From contig NZ_CP072827.1 of the NCBI RefSeq assembly GCF_017916255.1, forward strand, positions 6,411,501-6,475,500: a stretch of 64,000 nucleotides of DNA, written 5' to 3'. The notes under the pieces were generated by a model, which had not been told where the DNA came from, did not search any database, and worked only from the letters and a program-made list of their open reading frames with translations. This DNA comes from Streptomyces mobaraensis NBRC 13819 = DSM 40847 (GTDB taxonomy: Bacteria; Actinomycetota; Actinomycetes; Streptomycetales; Streptomycetaceae). The position numbers and the translations under genes are program-made. Shown here one piece after another: positions 46,435 to 55,214 of this stretch; within the stretch, counting starts at the first letter, position 1, and each line of letters starts with the position of its first letter.

Positions 46435-47310
46435 CTACCAGTTGGTGCCGATCCGCACCCGCGAGCCGCCGGCGAACCCGGGACCGGAGTAGCGGTAGAG
46501 CTTGTGGTCGGAGGGATCGATGGCCAGCAGGTCGGGTACGCCGTCGCCGTCGAGGTCGCCGACGCCCGTGATGCCGGTCATGGTGTTCCAGTTGGTGCCG
46601 ATCTTCGTCCGGGTGCTCCCGTTGTAGTGCGGGCCGGAGTAGCGGTAGAGGTCGCCGCTGTCCTTGTCGACGGCCAGGATGTCGGCCACCTTGTCGCCGG
46701 TCACGTCGCCGATGCCGACGATGTCGCTCATTCCGTTCCAGCCGAAGCCCAGCTTTTCGCGCGATCCGCCGCCGAAGTCGGGGCCCGAGTAACGGTAGAG
46801 GTCACCGGTCCGCTTCTCGACCGCGATGATGTCGGGCTTGCCGTCCCCGTCGAGGTCGCCGACCGGGGTGAGGTGGGTCATGTTGGACTGCGCGGCGGGG
46901 GGTTCCGCCGGGAACGGATCGGCGTGGTCGTTGGCGAGACCGGCGCGCGCGCCGCAGCTGCCCCAGGCGAAGTACTCGGGGAGCGACCAGGTGGTGGCGC
47001 TGATGGGCAGGTGCCAGGCCATGGACACCAGGCCGGAGCAGTCGGTGCGGTACGACCTGCCCTGGAGGTCCGGGTAGTAGCGGGACTGGCTGTAGGGGAC
47101 GCCCTTGTCGATCCAGTACTGCACCCGCTGGATCATCTCGGTGCGGCTTATCTCACCGCCGACCGTCGAGGTGGCCGCGGCGGACTTCACCGCCGCCGCC
47201 CGCGGGGCGGGCGCCGCTTGCGAGGGCGCGGTGACGCCGAGGACGAGAGCGCCGAGCGTCGCGGCCAGCAGGGCCGAGCGGACGGCCGGACGACGTACGA
47301 ATGCGGACAT
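46435..47310 (-). CDS. Secreted FG-GAP repeat protein with truncated NlpC/P60-like domain
   Basis: The 291-residue protein has a signal peptide (ALLAATLGALVLGVTAPSQA), then a segment typical of NlpC/P60 peptidases (ISRTEMIQRVQYWIDKGVPYSQ, YRTDCSGLVSMAWHLP with the catalytic Cys) that stops after TTWSLPEYFAWGSC. The expected His-containing second half is missing. The rest is three FG-GAP repeats (VGDLDGDGKPDIIAVEKRTGDLYRYSGP and variants). Peptidase activity is therefore doubtful. It lies 64 bp upstream of the EEP protein and both share the same repeat module, so they may be co-transcribed. Confidence 0.88.
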   Translation of the reverse strand: MSAFVRRPAVRSALLAATLGALVLGVTAPSQAAPAPRAAAVKSAAATSTVGGEISRTEMIQRVQYWIDKGVPYSQSRYYPDLQGRSYRTDCSGLVSMAWHLPISATTWSLPEYFAWGSCGARAGLANDHADPFPAEPPAAQSNMTHLTPVGDLDGDGKPDIIAVEKRTGDLYRYSGPDFGGGSREKLGFGWNGMSDIVGIGDVTGDKVADILAVDKDSGDLYRYSGPHYNGSTRTKIGTNWNTMTGITGVGDLDGDGVPDLLAIDPSDHKLYRYSGPGFAGGSRVRIGTNW

Positions 47311-47780
47311 GCGAGATCTCCTTGATGACGGGATCGGGGTGTGTGGTGAAGGTGTGGAGCGGGAGGGGCGGCAAGACCGCCGCAGGGGGGACGGGCAGGG
47401 GCGTGGGGTGGTCGCCCACGCGGCGGCTTACGCGGCGCGCCGGAGGCGGTGCTGGTGAGGCGGCCGGTGGTGATCCGGCGGCGGAGCGGCGCGTACCGGT
47501 GGCGGACGGCGTCGAATCGGCGTGGTTCCGCGCCGGGTTGACGCGGATCGGAGGGATTCGGCGGCGGACCGGCGCGGGGGAAGGGCGCGCCACACCTGAC
47601 GGGCGTCGGGCGTTGGCGTGCCTGGCGTGCCTGGCGTGCCTGTGCCTGGCGTGCCCGGCGTGCCGAGCGTGCAGAAGCGGCGGGGCAGTGGTCCGGCGGA
47701 ATGGTGGTACGACGGCAGGGACGGAAGGCGCCGTCGTGGAACGGCCGTCGATCACGTGGCGGCCGGGGGGCTCCGGTGGT
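47311..47780. other. 470-bp gene-free, G-rich control region
   Basis: No convincing gene is seen on either strand. It contains the promoter of the FG-GAP protein gene and a short tandem repeat (next entry). Frames here are low-complexity. Confidence 0.45.
47614..47672 (+). repeat. Tandem TGGCGTGCC repeat
   Basis: A 9-bp unit TGGCGTGCC occurs three times in succession and then in three drifting copies, interrupted by one 6-bp partial unit. It is non-coding as far as can be seen. Likely slippage-prone. Confidence 0.75.
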
Positions 47781-48059
47781 TCAGACGGTGGGGATCACGG
47801 CCGTGTAGCCGTGGGCCGCGAGCGGTTCCCGCAGGAGTGTGAGGAGCACGTTCGCGCGGTCGAGCGCGGCCGTGTCGGTGACGGCGAAGAGGAAGAGGAC
47901 GACCTCCATGCCGTCACCGGCGGGGCGGACCCGCACGTGTTCCAGGCCGTCCGCCGGGCCCGTGTGGGCCCAGAAGAGGTCGTGCAGCAGATCGGCTTCG
48001 CACCCGGCCGGCGCCACCGTGGATCCCGCCCCGACCAGCCGGGCACGGACGAAACGCAT
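47781..48059 (-). CDS. Small hypothetical protein, 92 residues
   Basis: The frame encodes MRFVRARLVGAGSTVAP then CEADLLHDLFWAHTGPADGLEHVRVRP and a hydrophobic VVLFLFAVTD segment, without a clear signal peptide. It begins 4 nt after the stop of a 60-residue membrane peptide gene on the same strand, so the two are probably a bicistronic unit. I do not recognise a family. It is convergent with no gene on its right side but divergent from the LuxR-type regulator at 48566. Confidence 0.6.
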   Translation of the reverse strand: MRFVRARLVGAGSTVAPAGCEADLLHDLFWAHTGPADGLEHVRVRPAGDGMEVVLFLFAVTDTAALDRANVLLTLLREPLAAHGYTAVIPTV

Positions 48060-48063
48060 GGGG

Positions 48064-48246
48064 CTAGTCCCACCCGATGCCCGAGTCGGACCGGGCGGCG
48101 GGCGCGTGACCGCTCACGGCTCGCGTGATCCGCTGTGTCGACTCCCCGGTGTCCTGGTCCGTGGTCACCGAGGTGCTGATGAGGCCCACGCAGAGGAGCA
48201 GCAGTACGAGGGCCGCCAAGGCGGTGCGGCGTGTGGTCCAGGTCAA
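48064..48246 (-). CDS. Small membrane protein, 60 residues
   Basis: TTG 48246 is preceded by a G-rich site (GGGGGG). The 60-residue product has one hydrophobic helix (RTALAALVLLLLCVGLISTS) followed by a polar extracytoplasmic tail (TTDQDTGESTQRIT) ending in GIGWD. It is probably anchored in the membrane or released as a signal-anchored peptide. Next gene starts 4 nt after its stop. No function is assigned. Confidence 0.6.
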   Translation of the reverse strand: MTWTTRRTALAALVLLLLCVGLISTSVTTDQDTGESTQRITRAVSGHAPAARSDSGIGWD

Positions 48247-48284
48247 CGGAGTCCCCCCTGAGATCCGGCTGAAGTGGCATGGGT

Positions 48285-48327
48285 GTTCCGGTGGTGGAAC
48301 GGCCCGGGTCTGTCCCGCGGGCCGTTC
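48285..48327. terminator. Two nested hairpins in the divergent region
   Basis: GTTCCGGTGGTGGAAC (48285-48300) and a 9-bp stem GAACGGCCC/GGGCCGTTC (48297-48305 with 48319-48327) overlap. They lie upstream of both divergent genes, so they may be an operator, an attenuator in a leader or a leftover terminator. Confidence 0.4.
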
Positions 48328-48565
48328 GTGTCACCGGCCCTCCCGGTGATCTCCATCCTGCCCCATGCGACGGGTGGGGAGCAGGGGGTTCCCGTGGCAT
48401 CAAAGTGGCTGGCACCCTGCTGCCACCCCTCGGTGGCGGTGCCGGCCGAACGGCCGGCTTCCCGCCCTGCCGTCTTCACCGCTCGGGTGTCAGTGGCCTT
48501 CCCTAAGATGGAGCCGCAATCACATCGAACGTGCGTGCCTTCGGTGTGCGCACCGGGAGGGGAAC

Positions 48566-49564
48566 GTGCTGACTGCGCTGGGGCTCGATACCGCGACGGA
48601 ACGCGTGTATCGGGGGATGCTGAGGTATCCCCACGCCGGAGTGGCCGACCTGAGCCGGCGGCTCGGTCTCACCGAGCGGCGACTGCGTGAGGCGCTGGAC
48701 CAGTTGGTCGACATGGAGCTCCTCCACTCCTCCCGGGAGAACCCGGACCTCCTGCGCGTGGTCAATCCCGAGGTGGGCCTGGAACTGCTGGTGCGCCGCC
48801 GGGAGTGCGAGCTGGCCCGCCGTCAGGAGGAACTGGCCCGGGGCAAGGAGGCCGTCGCCCGGACCGTCGCGGAGTTCGCTGCCCTGCGCTCGGACTCCCG
48901 GATGGAGGTGGCCGAGCGGCTGGTCGGTCTGGACGCCGTCCAGGGCCGCCTGGAGTGGCTCGCCCGGGAGGTCACCGAGGAGTGCCTGGCCATCAATCCC
49001 GGCGGGGCGCAGTCGAAGGCCAGCCTCGACGCCGCCCGGCCGCTGGACGAGGACGCCCTGGGGCGGGGCGTCCGCCTGCTGGTCCTGTATCAGGACAGCG
49101 TCCGGAACGACCAGGGCACCCTCTCCTACGCCCGCTGGATGGCCGAGAAGGGCGGTGAGGTCCGTACCCGGCCCGTCGTACCGCCCCGCCTCCTGATATT
49201 CGACCGACGGACCGCCGTCGTCCCCCTCGACCCCGGCAACTCCCGCCTGGGAGCCGTCTGCACCCGCTCGCCGGGGATCGTGGCCGCCTTGGTCGCCCTC
49301 TTCGAACTGGCCTGGGAGACGGCGAACCCGCTCGGCGCCGACGGCCGCGGGCGAGCCGCGGACGAAGGTGCCGAAACGCTCACCCCGGCCGAACGGGAAC
49401 TGCTGAAGATCCTCGCGTCCGGGCTGACCGACGAGGCGGCGGGCAAGCGGCTGGGCGTCTCTCTTCGCACCGTCCGCCAGCAGATGGCGGCGCTGATGGA
49501 GCGGCTGGGCGCGACGAGCCGGTTCGAGGCGGGCCTGAAGGCGGCGCGGAGGGGCTGGCTTTAG
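48566..49564 (+). CDS. LuxR-type regulator with TrmB-like N-terminal domain
   Basis: GTG 48566 with GGGAGG upstream gives 332 residues; an in-frame upstream extension is low complexity. The N-terminus is a TrmB-like winged helix (ATERVYRGMLRYPHAGVADLSRRLGLTERRLREALDQL), followed by a coiled segment (RRRECELARRQEELARGKEAV) and a LuxR helix-turn-helix at the C-terminus (LTPAERELLKILASGLTDEAAGKRLGVSLRTVRQQMAALMERLGATSRFEAGLKA). Ligand unknown. It is divergent from the 60- and 92-residue pair and may control them. Confidence 0.9.
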   Translation: MLTALGLDTATERVYRGMLRYPHAGVADLSRRLGLTERRLREALDQLVDMELLHSSRENPDLLRVVNPEVGLELLVRRRECELARRQEELARGKEAVARTVAEFAALRSDSRMEVAERLVGLDAVQGRLEWLAREVTEECLAINPGGAQSKASLDAARPLDEDALGRGVRLLVLYQDSVRNDQGTLSYARWMAEKGGEVRTRPVVPPRLLIFDRRTAVVPLDPGNSRLGAVCTRSPGIVAALVALFELAWETANPLGADGRGRAADEGAETLTPAERELLKILASGLTDEAAGKRLGVSLRTVRQQMAALMERLGATSRFEAGLKAARRGWL

Positions 49565-49690
49565 GGGGGGCTGACTGGCTTAAGGGGCCGGGGGGGGCGG
49601 GGGCTTGGGGCTTGGGGGGCTTCAGGGGGCGCGGATCGGTGGTTCGGGCACCGTCCGGCCTCCTCACCCCTACCCGCCACCCCCTGCCCG

Positions 49691-50203
49691 TTACCGTTCC
49701 ACCGGTCGTGGGCCGACGGGGGCCGGACGGTGCAGCAGCGCCCGGACGGCGAGGCCGGACGCGATCCCGGCGGCCGCGGTGGTGGCCGCCCACGGGGCGG
49801 GCCACACCGGCAGGCGCAGGGCGTGGTCGACGGACCAGCGGCCCGGGCCGGCCACGGCGACGGCGAGGGCGAGGGCGACGAGGACCAGCGGGTACTCGTA
49901 ACCGTCGTCCTGCACCCACAACCCGTGCGGCCACTTGACGGTCAGGGCGACCGTCATCACCCCGGCGATCCCGGCCGCCGCGAGCGGGGTGAGGCCGCCG
50001 CAGGCCAGCAGCAGCCCGGAGCCGATCTGCGTGGTGCCCGCGGCGAGGGCGGTGAGCGCCCCGCCGCGGAAGCCGTCGCGGCGGAACTCCTCGGCGCCGC
50101 CCGCCAGTCCGGAGCCGCCGAGCAGCCGGCTGACCTTCTGTACGCCGTGCCCGGCGACGAGCGGGCCCACGGTCAGCCGGATCAGCAGCAGCGCGGTGTC
50201 CAC
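49691..50203 (-). CDS. DoxX family membrane protein
   Basis: GTG 50203 gives 170 residues with four hydrophobic helices (DTALLLIRLTVGPLVAGHGVQKV, LTALAAGTTQIGSGLLLACGG, LVLVALALAVAVAGPG, ATTAAAGIASGLAV), and the DoxX motif around GHGVQKV. It begins 2 nt before the isochorismatase-like stop on the same strand, so it is translated with it. DoxX proteins act in quinone- or sulfur-linked redox processes or are uncharacterised. Confidence 0.85.
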   Translation of the reverse strand: MDTALLLIRLTVGPLVAGHGVQKVSRLLGGSGLAGGAEEFRRDGFRGGALTALAAGTTQIGSGLLLACGGLTPLAAAGIAGVMTVALTVKWPHGLWVQDDGYEYPLVLVALALAVAVAGPGRWSVDHALRLPVWPAPWAATTAAAGIASGLAVRALLHRPAPVGPRPVER

Positions 50204-50205
50204 GG

Positions 50206-50868
50206 TCAGCCGGCGGCGTGCGGGTCGACCATGGCGTGCGCGTAGACGAGCCCCAGGCCGTAGGCGCCGCCGTGCTCCTTGACGACCTGGGTCGTGGCCG
50301 CGTACGTCTCCGTGCGGGCCCAGTCGCGCTGGAGCTCCAGCAGCACCTGCAACCAGGTGACGGGGACGGCGCCGGCCGCCGTCATCCGCCGCATCGCGTG
50401 CTTGTGGGCGGCGGGGGTCACCCCGGCCGAGGCGTCGGCGACGACGTAGACCTCGTAGCCCTGCGCGAGCGCCGACAGGGCGGGCATGACGAGGCAGACC
50501 TCGGTCCACAGCCCCGACAGGATGATCTTGGTGCGGCCGGTGGCCTTGACGGCCTCGACCAGGGCCTCGTCCTCCCAGGCGTTCATCGACGTGCGGTCGA
50601 CGATCTCCTGCTCGGGGAACACCTCGCGGAGCTGCGGCAGCAGGGGGCCGGAGAACGACTCGGCGGCCACAGTGGACAGGACGACGGGCACGTCGAAGGC
50701 GCGGGCGGCCTTGGCCAGCCCGACGGTGGCGTTGACGACCCCGGCTCGGTCGGCGCTGCCCGCGCCGAAGAACATCTGCGGCTGGTGGTCCACGAACAGC
50801 ATCATCGCGTTGTGGGGGGTGAGGAGTCCGGCGCTCGGCACGGCTCGGACGGTGGTGAGGTCGACCAT
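50206..50868 (-). CDS. Isochorismatase-like cysteine hydrolase
   Basis: ATG 50868 with AAGGAA upstream gives 220 residues. The fold is marked by MMLFVDHQPQMFFG (catalytic Asp), VVLSTVAAESFSG, IVDRTSMNAWEDEAL, and TKIILSGLWTEVCLVMPALSALAQGYEVYVVADAS with the nucleophilic Cys. It belongs to the nicotinamidase/isochorismatase-like hydrolases, mostly acting on amides or cyclic amides. It is paired with a DoxX gene, a pairing seen in detoxification operons, and substrate is not predicted. Confidence 0.9.
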   Translation of the reverse strand: MVDLTTVRAVPSAGLLTPHNAMMLFVDHQPQMFFGAGSADRAGVVNATVGLAKAARAFDVPVVLSTVAAESFSGPLLPQLREVFPEQEIVDRTSMNAWEDEALVEAVKATGRTKIILSGLWTEVCLVMPALSALAQGYEVYVVADASAGVTPAAHKHAMRRMTAAGAVPVTWLQVLLELQRDWARTETYAATTQVVKEHGGAYGLGLVYAHAMVDPHAAG

Positions 50869-51017
50869 GGTGGTTTCCTTCCGGTGAGAGGGATGGTGAG
50901 GCGGAAGCCTTTGTGGTTCCGCCGGTGGGACCGACGCTATGGCCGCCGCCGGGACGGGAGTTGACCGTGAGCGGCCGGAGGTGTTCCGACGCCGCACGCG
51001 GGTCGGCGCGGTAAGCG

Positions 51018-51130
51018 TCGGAGCGGGAGGGGCCGGAGCAGGAGGGAGCAGAGCGGGAGGGGCCGGAGCGGGAGGGGCCGGAGCGGGAGGGAGCAGAGCG
51101 GGAGGAGTCGGAGCGGGAAGGGTCAGAGCA
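51018..51130. repeat. 15-bp GGGAGGGGCCGGAGC-type tandem array
   Basis: About seven copies of a 15-bp unit (GGGAGGGGCCGGAGC with GGAGCAGAGC variants) run to the end of the amidohydrolase gene. A related array sits on the other side of that gene (53107-53252); both share the core GGAGCGGG. Confidence 0.65.
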
Positions 51131-53066
51131 GGAAGCAGGGGTCGAAGGCGGCCTGCGACCGTTCGGGCGCGTCGCCGCGGGCCGCCCGCCACCGCCGGTG
51201 CTGCTCCGAAGCGGCCACGACCTCCGCGAGCAGCCCGGCCTGACGCGCGCCGGCACTGCCACCGCCGCCGCCGGTTCGGGAAGGTGCCGGCGTGGCGTGG
51301 TAGCCACCGAAGTGGGCGGCCGGGCTCCACTCGGGCCGTACCGGGGGCAGCGCCTCGTCCAGCCCCTCGTACTCGGCCGCCGCGTACACGATCCGGCCGC
51401 CGACGACGGTGAGGACGGACTCGATGTGCGGGATGTCCTCGGCCGGGACGGTGAGGTAGTCCTGGTCCAGGACGGCGAAGTCACCCAGGAAGCCCTCCTT
51501 GAGGACGCCCTTGACGGCTTCCTCGCCGGTCATGCGGGCGCCCGCACGGGTGTAGAGGGCGAGCGCGGTCTCGCGGGAGAGGAGCCGGTCCGGCGGGTAG
51601 AGGGCCAGGTCGCCGACGGTTCGGCCGGTGACCAGCCAGTGCAGGGCGACCCACGGGTTGTAGGAGGAGACGCGGGTGGCGTCGGTGCCTGCCGCCACCG
51701 GAAGGCCGCGTTCCAGCATCTCCTTGACGGGCGGGGTCCGGGCGGCGGTCTCGGCGCCGTACCGTTCGGCGAACACCCGGCCCTGGAACGCCATCCGGTT
51801 CTGCACGCTCACCCCGCCGCCCAGGGCGGCGACGCGGTCCAGGCTCTCGGCGGACGCGGTCTCCGCGTGGTCGAAGAACCAGCGGTTGCCGCCGGGGAAC
51901 AGCCCCTCGGCCGCCAGCTTCTCGAAGACCGCCAGGTCGCGGCGGATCGTCTCGTCGTAGGTGGCGTGCAGCCGGAAGCCCCAGCCGTGTTCGGCGAGCA
52001 GCCGGACCGCCTGCTCGAACTCGCCCTCGTAGCCCGCGGCGAGCTCGGGCCGCGGTTCCGCGAAGTTCTCGAAGTCGGCGGCGGCCCAGGTGAGGTTCTC
52101 GCCGGCGCCGTTGAGGCGGAGCCACTCGTCGCCGTCGCCGGGCCGGACGGTCTCCACCCAGCGGCGGAGGTCGGCGAGTTCCTGCCCGGCGGTCTGCGGG
52201 AAGAGGTGGTAGGCGATGCGGAGGGAGAGTTCGCCGGAGCGGGCCAGGTCGACGACGGTGGCGTAGTCGTCCGGGAAGTTCTGGAAGCCGCCCGCCGCGT
52301 CGATGGCGGACGTCAGCCCGAACCGGTTCAGCTCCCGCAGGAAGTGCCGGGTGGAGACGCGCCGGCCGGCCTCGTCCAGGGTGGGCGCGGCGGCCAGCGT
52401 CGAATAGAGGATCAGGGCGCTGGGCGCGGCGAGGAGGACGCCGTTGGGGTCGCCGGCGCGGTCGCGGACGATCTGCCCGCCGCGCGGGTCGGGGGTGTCA
52501 CGGGTGATGCCGGCGGCGCGGACGGCCGCGCGGTTGAGGATCGCGGACTGGTAGAGGTGGAGGACGAAGACCGGTGTGTCCGGTGCGGCGGCGGTGAGTT
52601 CGGCCGGGGTCGGCAGTCGGCGCTCGGCGAACTGGTCCGCCGTCCAGCCGCCGACGACCCGGATCCACTGGCCCTTGGGGGTGCGGCCCGCCTGCTCGCG
52701 CAGCATGGCGAGCGCCTGCCGCAGCGAGGGGACGCCGTCCCAGCGCAGTTCGAGGACGTAGTTGAGGCCGCCGCGGATGACGTGCAGGTGGGAGTCGTTG
52801 AGCCCCGGCACGGCCCGCCGGCCCAGGGCGTCCACGACCCGCGTCCGGGGGCCGACGTGCCGGGCGACGTCCCGGTCGTCACCGACCGCGAGGACGCGTC
52901 CGTCGCGCACGGCGAGGGCGCTGGCGGCGGGGCGGGCGGGATCGCCGGTGTAGAGCTTGGCGTTGCGGAGGACGAGATCGGCGGTGTGGGTGGTGCCGGG
53001 AGGGGCGTCGGGGGTGTTGGGTTCGTCGGGGACTGGGGTGACGCCGCTGACGGGCATCGAGGGCAT
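51123..53066 (-). CDS. YtcJ-like metal-dependent amidohydrolase
   Basis: The 647-residue protein has the amidohydrolase layout: N-terminal DLVLRNAKLYTGDP, VVDALGRRAVPGLNDSHLHVIRGG (the first metal site as in SHLH), the long TIM barrel with WFFDHAETAS and a late GTDATRVSSYNPW (Asp). The C-terminal domain closes with LTVVGGRIVYAA. Family members of this subgroup hydrolyse N-formyl or N-acyl compounds, but substrates are mostly unknown. It is flanked on both sides by related short-repeat arrays. Confidence 0.92.
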   Translation of the reverse strand: MPSMPVSGVTPVPDEPNTPDAPPGTTHTADLVLRNAKLYTGDPARPAASALAVRDGRVLAVGDDRDVARHVGPRTRVVDALGRRAVPGLNDSHLHVIRGGLNYVLELRWDGVPSLRQALAMLREQAGRTPKGQWIRVVGGWTADQFAERRLPTPAELTAAAPDTPVFVLHLYQSAILNRAAVRAAGITRDTPDPRGGQIVRDRAGDPNGVLLAAPSALILYSTLAAAPTLDEAGRRVSTRHFLRELNRFGLTSAIDAAGGFQNFPDDYATVVDLARSGELSLRIAYHLFPQTAGQELADLRRWVETVRPGDGDEWLRLNGAGENLTWAAADFENFAEPRPELAAGYEGEFEQAVRLLAEHGWGFRLHATYDETIRRDLAVFEKLAAEGLFPGGNRWFFDHAETASAESLDRVAALGGGVSVQNRMAFQGRVFAERYGAETAARTPPVKEMLERGLPVAAGTDATRVSSYNPWVALHWLVTGRTVGDLALYPPDRLLSRETALALYTRAGARMTGEEAVKGVLKEGFLGDFAVLDQDYLTVPAEDIPHIESVLTVVGGRIVYAAAEYEGLDEALPPVRPEWSPAAHFGGYHATPAPSRTGGGGGSAGARQAGLLAEVVAASEQHRRWRAARGDAPERSQAAFDPCFLL

Positions 53067-53106
53067 GACGGGATCGCCTTTCGGGAAGGGGGGGCTTTCT
53101 GGCCGG

Positions 53107-53252
53107 GGTGTTCAGAGCGGGGTGTTCAGAGCGTGAGCGTTCGGAGCGGGGGTGTCCGGAGCGGGGGTGTCCGGGCGGGGGTGTTCGGAGCGGGGGTGCC
53201 CGGAGCGAGGAGTGTTTGGAACGGGAGTGTTCGGAACGGAACGTTCAGAGCG
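53107..53252. repeat. 15-bp GTGTTCGGAGCGGGG tandem array
   Basis: About ten drifting copies of a 15-bp unit (GTGTTCGGAGCGGGG, GTGTCCGGAGCGGGG, TGTTCAGAGCGGGG) lie between the amidohydrolase and the acetate-transporter-like gene and run into the 3' end of the latter. It shares the GGAGCGGG core with the array at 51018. Confidence 0.7.
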
Positions 53253-53922
53253 TGCGGCGCACGCCCGCCTGGCGTTCGAGATCCCGCAGTTGCACGGCCA
53301 GATCGCCCTCGACCGCCGCGGAGGCGGGCCCGGTGCGCCCGATCGGCAGGACCCGCGCGCCGCGCATGTCCTCCAGCATCAGGGCGAACGCGGTGTACAG
53401 CGCGACGGCGGCCAGGAGCAGGCCGAGCGTCCCGGAGACGGTTCCGAGCCAGGCGCGGCCGGTGAGGTTGTGACCGGCGGCGACCGCGAAGCGCGGCACG
53501 GCGACGCACAGCACCAGCCACAGGGCGCGTTTGCGCGCCGCCACACTCGCCATCATCAGGGCGAAGAGGGCGAACACCGCGTTGAGGACGCCCAGCACGC
53601 GGGTGCCCTCGGCCGGGTCCAGGGTCAGGACGAGGGAGGTGGCCAGCCACAGGCCGGAGAAGCAGGCCATGAGGGAGGCCGCGAGCACGTCGCGCGCCCC
53701 GAACGCCAGGATCGCCACAAGGAGTTGCAGGACGAAGGCGGGCAGGATGACGAGTCCGGCCGCCTGCCGGGCGCCCGGCCCGAGCACCCCGAGCTGGAGG
53801 CAGCCGACGACGACGGAGGCGATGGCCACGGCGTAGAAACCGAGCGGCATCGGGGAGGCGATGGGCCGCAGGTTGATCCGCGTCATGCGGCGGAGGTCGG
53901 GCTCGTGGTGGGGCGGTTCCAT
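53245..53922 (-). CDS. Acetate-uptake-transporter-like membrane protein (GPR1/FUN34/YaaH)
   Basis: ATG 53922 gives 225 residues. Six hydrophobic helices are seen after an N-terminal IASPMPLGFYAVAIAS segment, comparable to the NPAPLG motif of YaaH-type acetate permeases, and the family C-terminal motif VLPIGR is present, as is ILAFGARDVLAASLMACFSGLWL. The similarity is good but the Asn of the motif is replaced. Its 3' end lies in the repeat array. Confidence 0.72.
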   Translation of the reverse strand: MEPPHHEPDLRRMTRINLRPIASPMPLGFYAVAIASVVVGCLQLGVLGPGARQAAGLVILPAFVLQLLVAILAFGARDVLAASLMACFSGLWLATSLVLTLDPAEGTRVLGVLNAVFALFALMMASVAARKRALWLVLCVAVPRFAVAAGHNLTGRAWLGTVSGTLGLLLAAVALYTAFALMLEDMRGARVLPIGRTGPASAAVEGDLAVQLRDLERQAGVRRTL

Positions 53923-54023
53923 GACCCCGTCCGGTGATCGGGGGCCTGGCGACGAGGTCGCGGGGTCGGGGTGGGCGTCGGGCTGGGGATGAGGGCCGGG
54001 CAGGGGCTCCCGCCGCCGCCCCC

Positions 54024-54998
54024 TCACGCGGCGTCCAACGCCCGCCGCAAGCACCCCACGGCGAGGGCGATGGCCGACTCCGCGGCGCACGTGGCCCGCA
54101 GGGCGTCGAGCATGACGAAGTCATGGATCGTGCCCAGGAAACGCACGGCGGTCACCGGAACGCCGGCGGCCCGCAGCTTCTCCGCGTACGCCTCGCCCTC
54201 GTCCCGCAGCACGTCCGCCTCTGCGGTGACGACGAGCGCCGGCGGCAGACCGGCGAGCTGCTCGGTGGTGGCGCGCAGCGGCGAGGCGGTGATCCGCGCC
54301 CGCTGCTCCGGGTCGGTGGTGTACTGGTCCCAGAACCAGCGCATGCCGTCGCGGCGCAGGAAGTACCCCTCGGCGAACCGGTGGTAGGAGTCGGTGTCGA
54401 ACGAGGCGTCGGTGACGGGGTAGAAGAGCACCTGACAGCGGAACGGCACCCCGCCGCGTTCCTTGGCCAGCAGGGTCAGGGCGGCGCTCATGTTGCCGCC
54501 GACGGAGTCCCCGGCGACGGCGAGACGCTCCGCGTCGAGTCCCCTGCCCGCGCCCTCCGCCACGATCCACCGGGCCACCGTCCAGTTCTGCTCGACGGCG
54601 ACCGGGTAGCGGTGCTCGGGCGACAGGGCGTACTCGGGGAAGACGACGGCGGCCCCCGCGCCGACGGCCAGTTCCCGCACCAGCCGGTCGTGCGTACGGG
54701 CGTTCCCGAACACCCAGCCCGCGCCGTGCAGGTAGAGCACCACCGGCAGCGCCCCTGACACACCGGCGGGCCGGACGATCCGCACCCTGACCTCGCCCGT
54801 CGGGCCACCGGGGACCGTCACCCACTCCTCGTCCACGGCGGGCGGCTCGACGGGCGGCGGCCCGGCCTGCGCGTCGTCGACGGCCCGACGGCCCTCGGCG
54901 GGCGGCAGTTGGTAGAGGAACGGCGGGTGCGCGGTGGCGGCGGCGAACGCGGCGGCGGCCGGTTCGAGGACGGGCGGGTGCGCGGGGCGGTCGGTCAT
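54024..54998 (-). CDS. Alpha/beta hydrolase, HSL-type esterase
   Basis: ATG 54998 with AAGGA upstream gives 324 residues. HSL motifs are YLHGAGWVFGNARTHD (oxyanion), AGDSVGGNMSAALTLL (nucleophile Ser), VVTAEADVLRDEGEAYAEKL (Asp) and GTIHDFVMLDAL (His). It is probably a cytosolic esterase of short-chain esters. The 101 bp between it and the transporter-like gene on the same strand make co-transcription possible. Paralogue of the esterase at 38196 but not closely related. Confidence 0.92.
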   Translation of the reverse strand: MTDRPAHPPVLEPAAAAFAAATAHPPFLYQLPPAEGRRAVDDAQAGPPPVEPPAVDEEWVTVPGGPTGEVRVRIVRPAGVSGALPVVLYLHGAGWVFGNARTHDRLVRELAVGAGAAVVFPEYALSPEHRYPVAVEQNWTVARWIVAEGAGRGLDAERLAVAGDSVGGNMSAALTLLAKERGGVPFRCQVLFYPVTDASFDTDSYHRFAEGYFLRRDGMRWFWDQYTTDPEQRARITASPLRATTEQLAGLPPALVVTAEADVLRDEGEAYAEKLRAAGVPVTAVRFLGTIHDFVMLDALRATCAAESAIALAVGCLRRALDAA

Positions 54999-55214
54999 GG
55001 GGAGGGTCCTTCGGTGCGCTGAGGGGCGGACCCGCAGGACGCTAGGCGGGGGGCCCGCCGCGGAGGTGACGCGGCGTGCACGTTCCCTTGCCCGTCGGCG
55101 CACGGATCGGCCCCGACCGCCGGGGCGTCTGCCGCCGGGGTGTCTGCCGCCGGGGCGCCGGCTGGACGCTCGGATACGTCGGTTCGCCGATCGGACGTCG
55201 GCCGCCCGCCGAGG

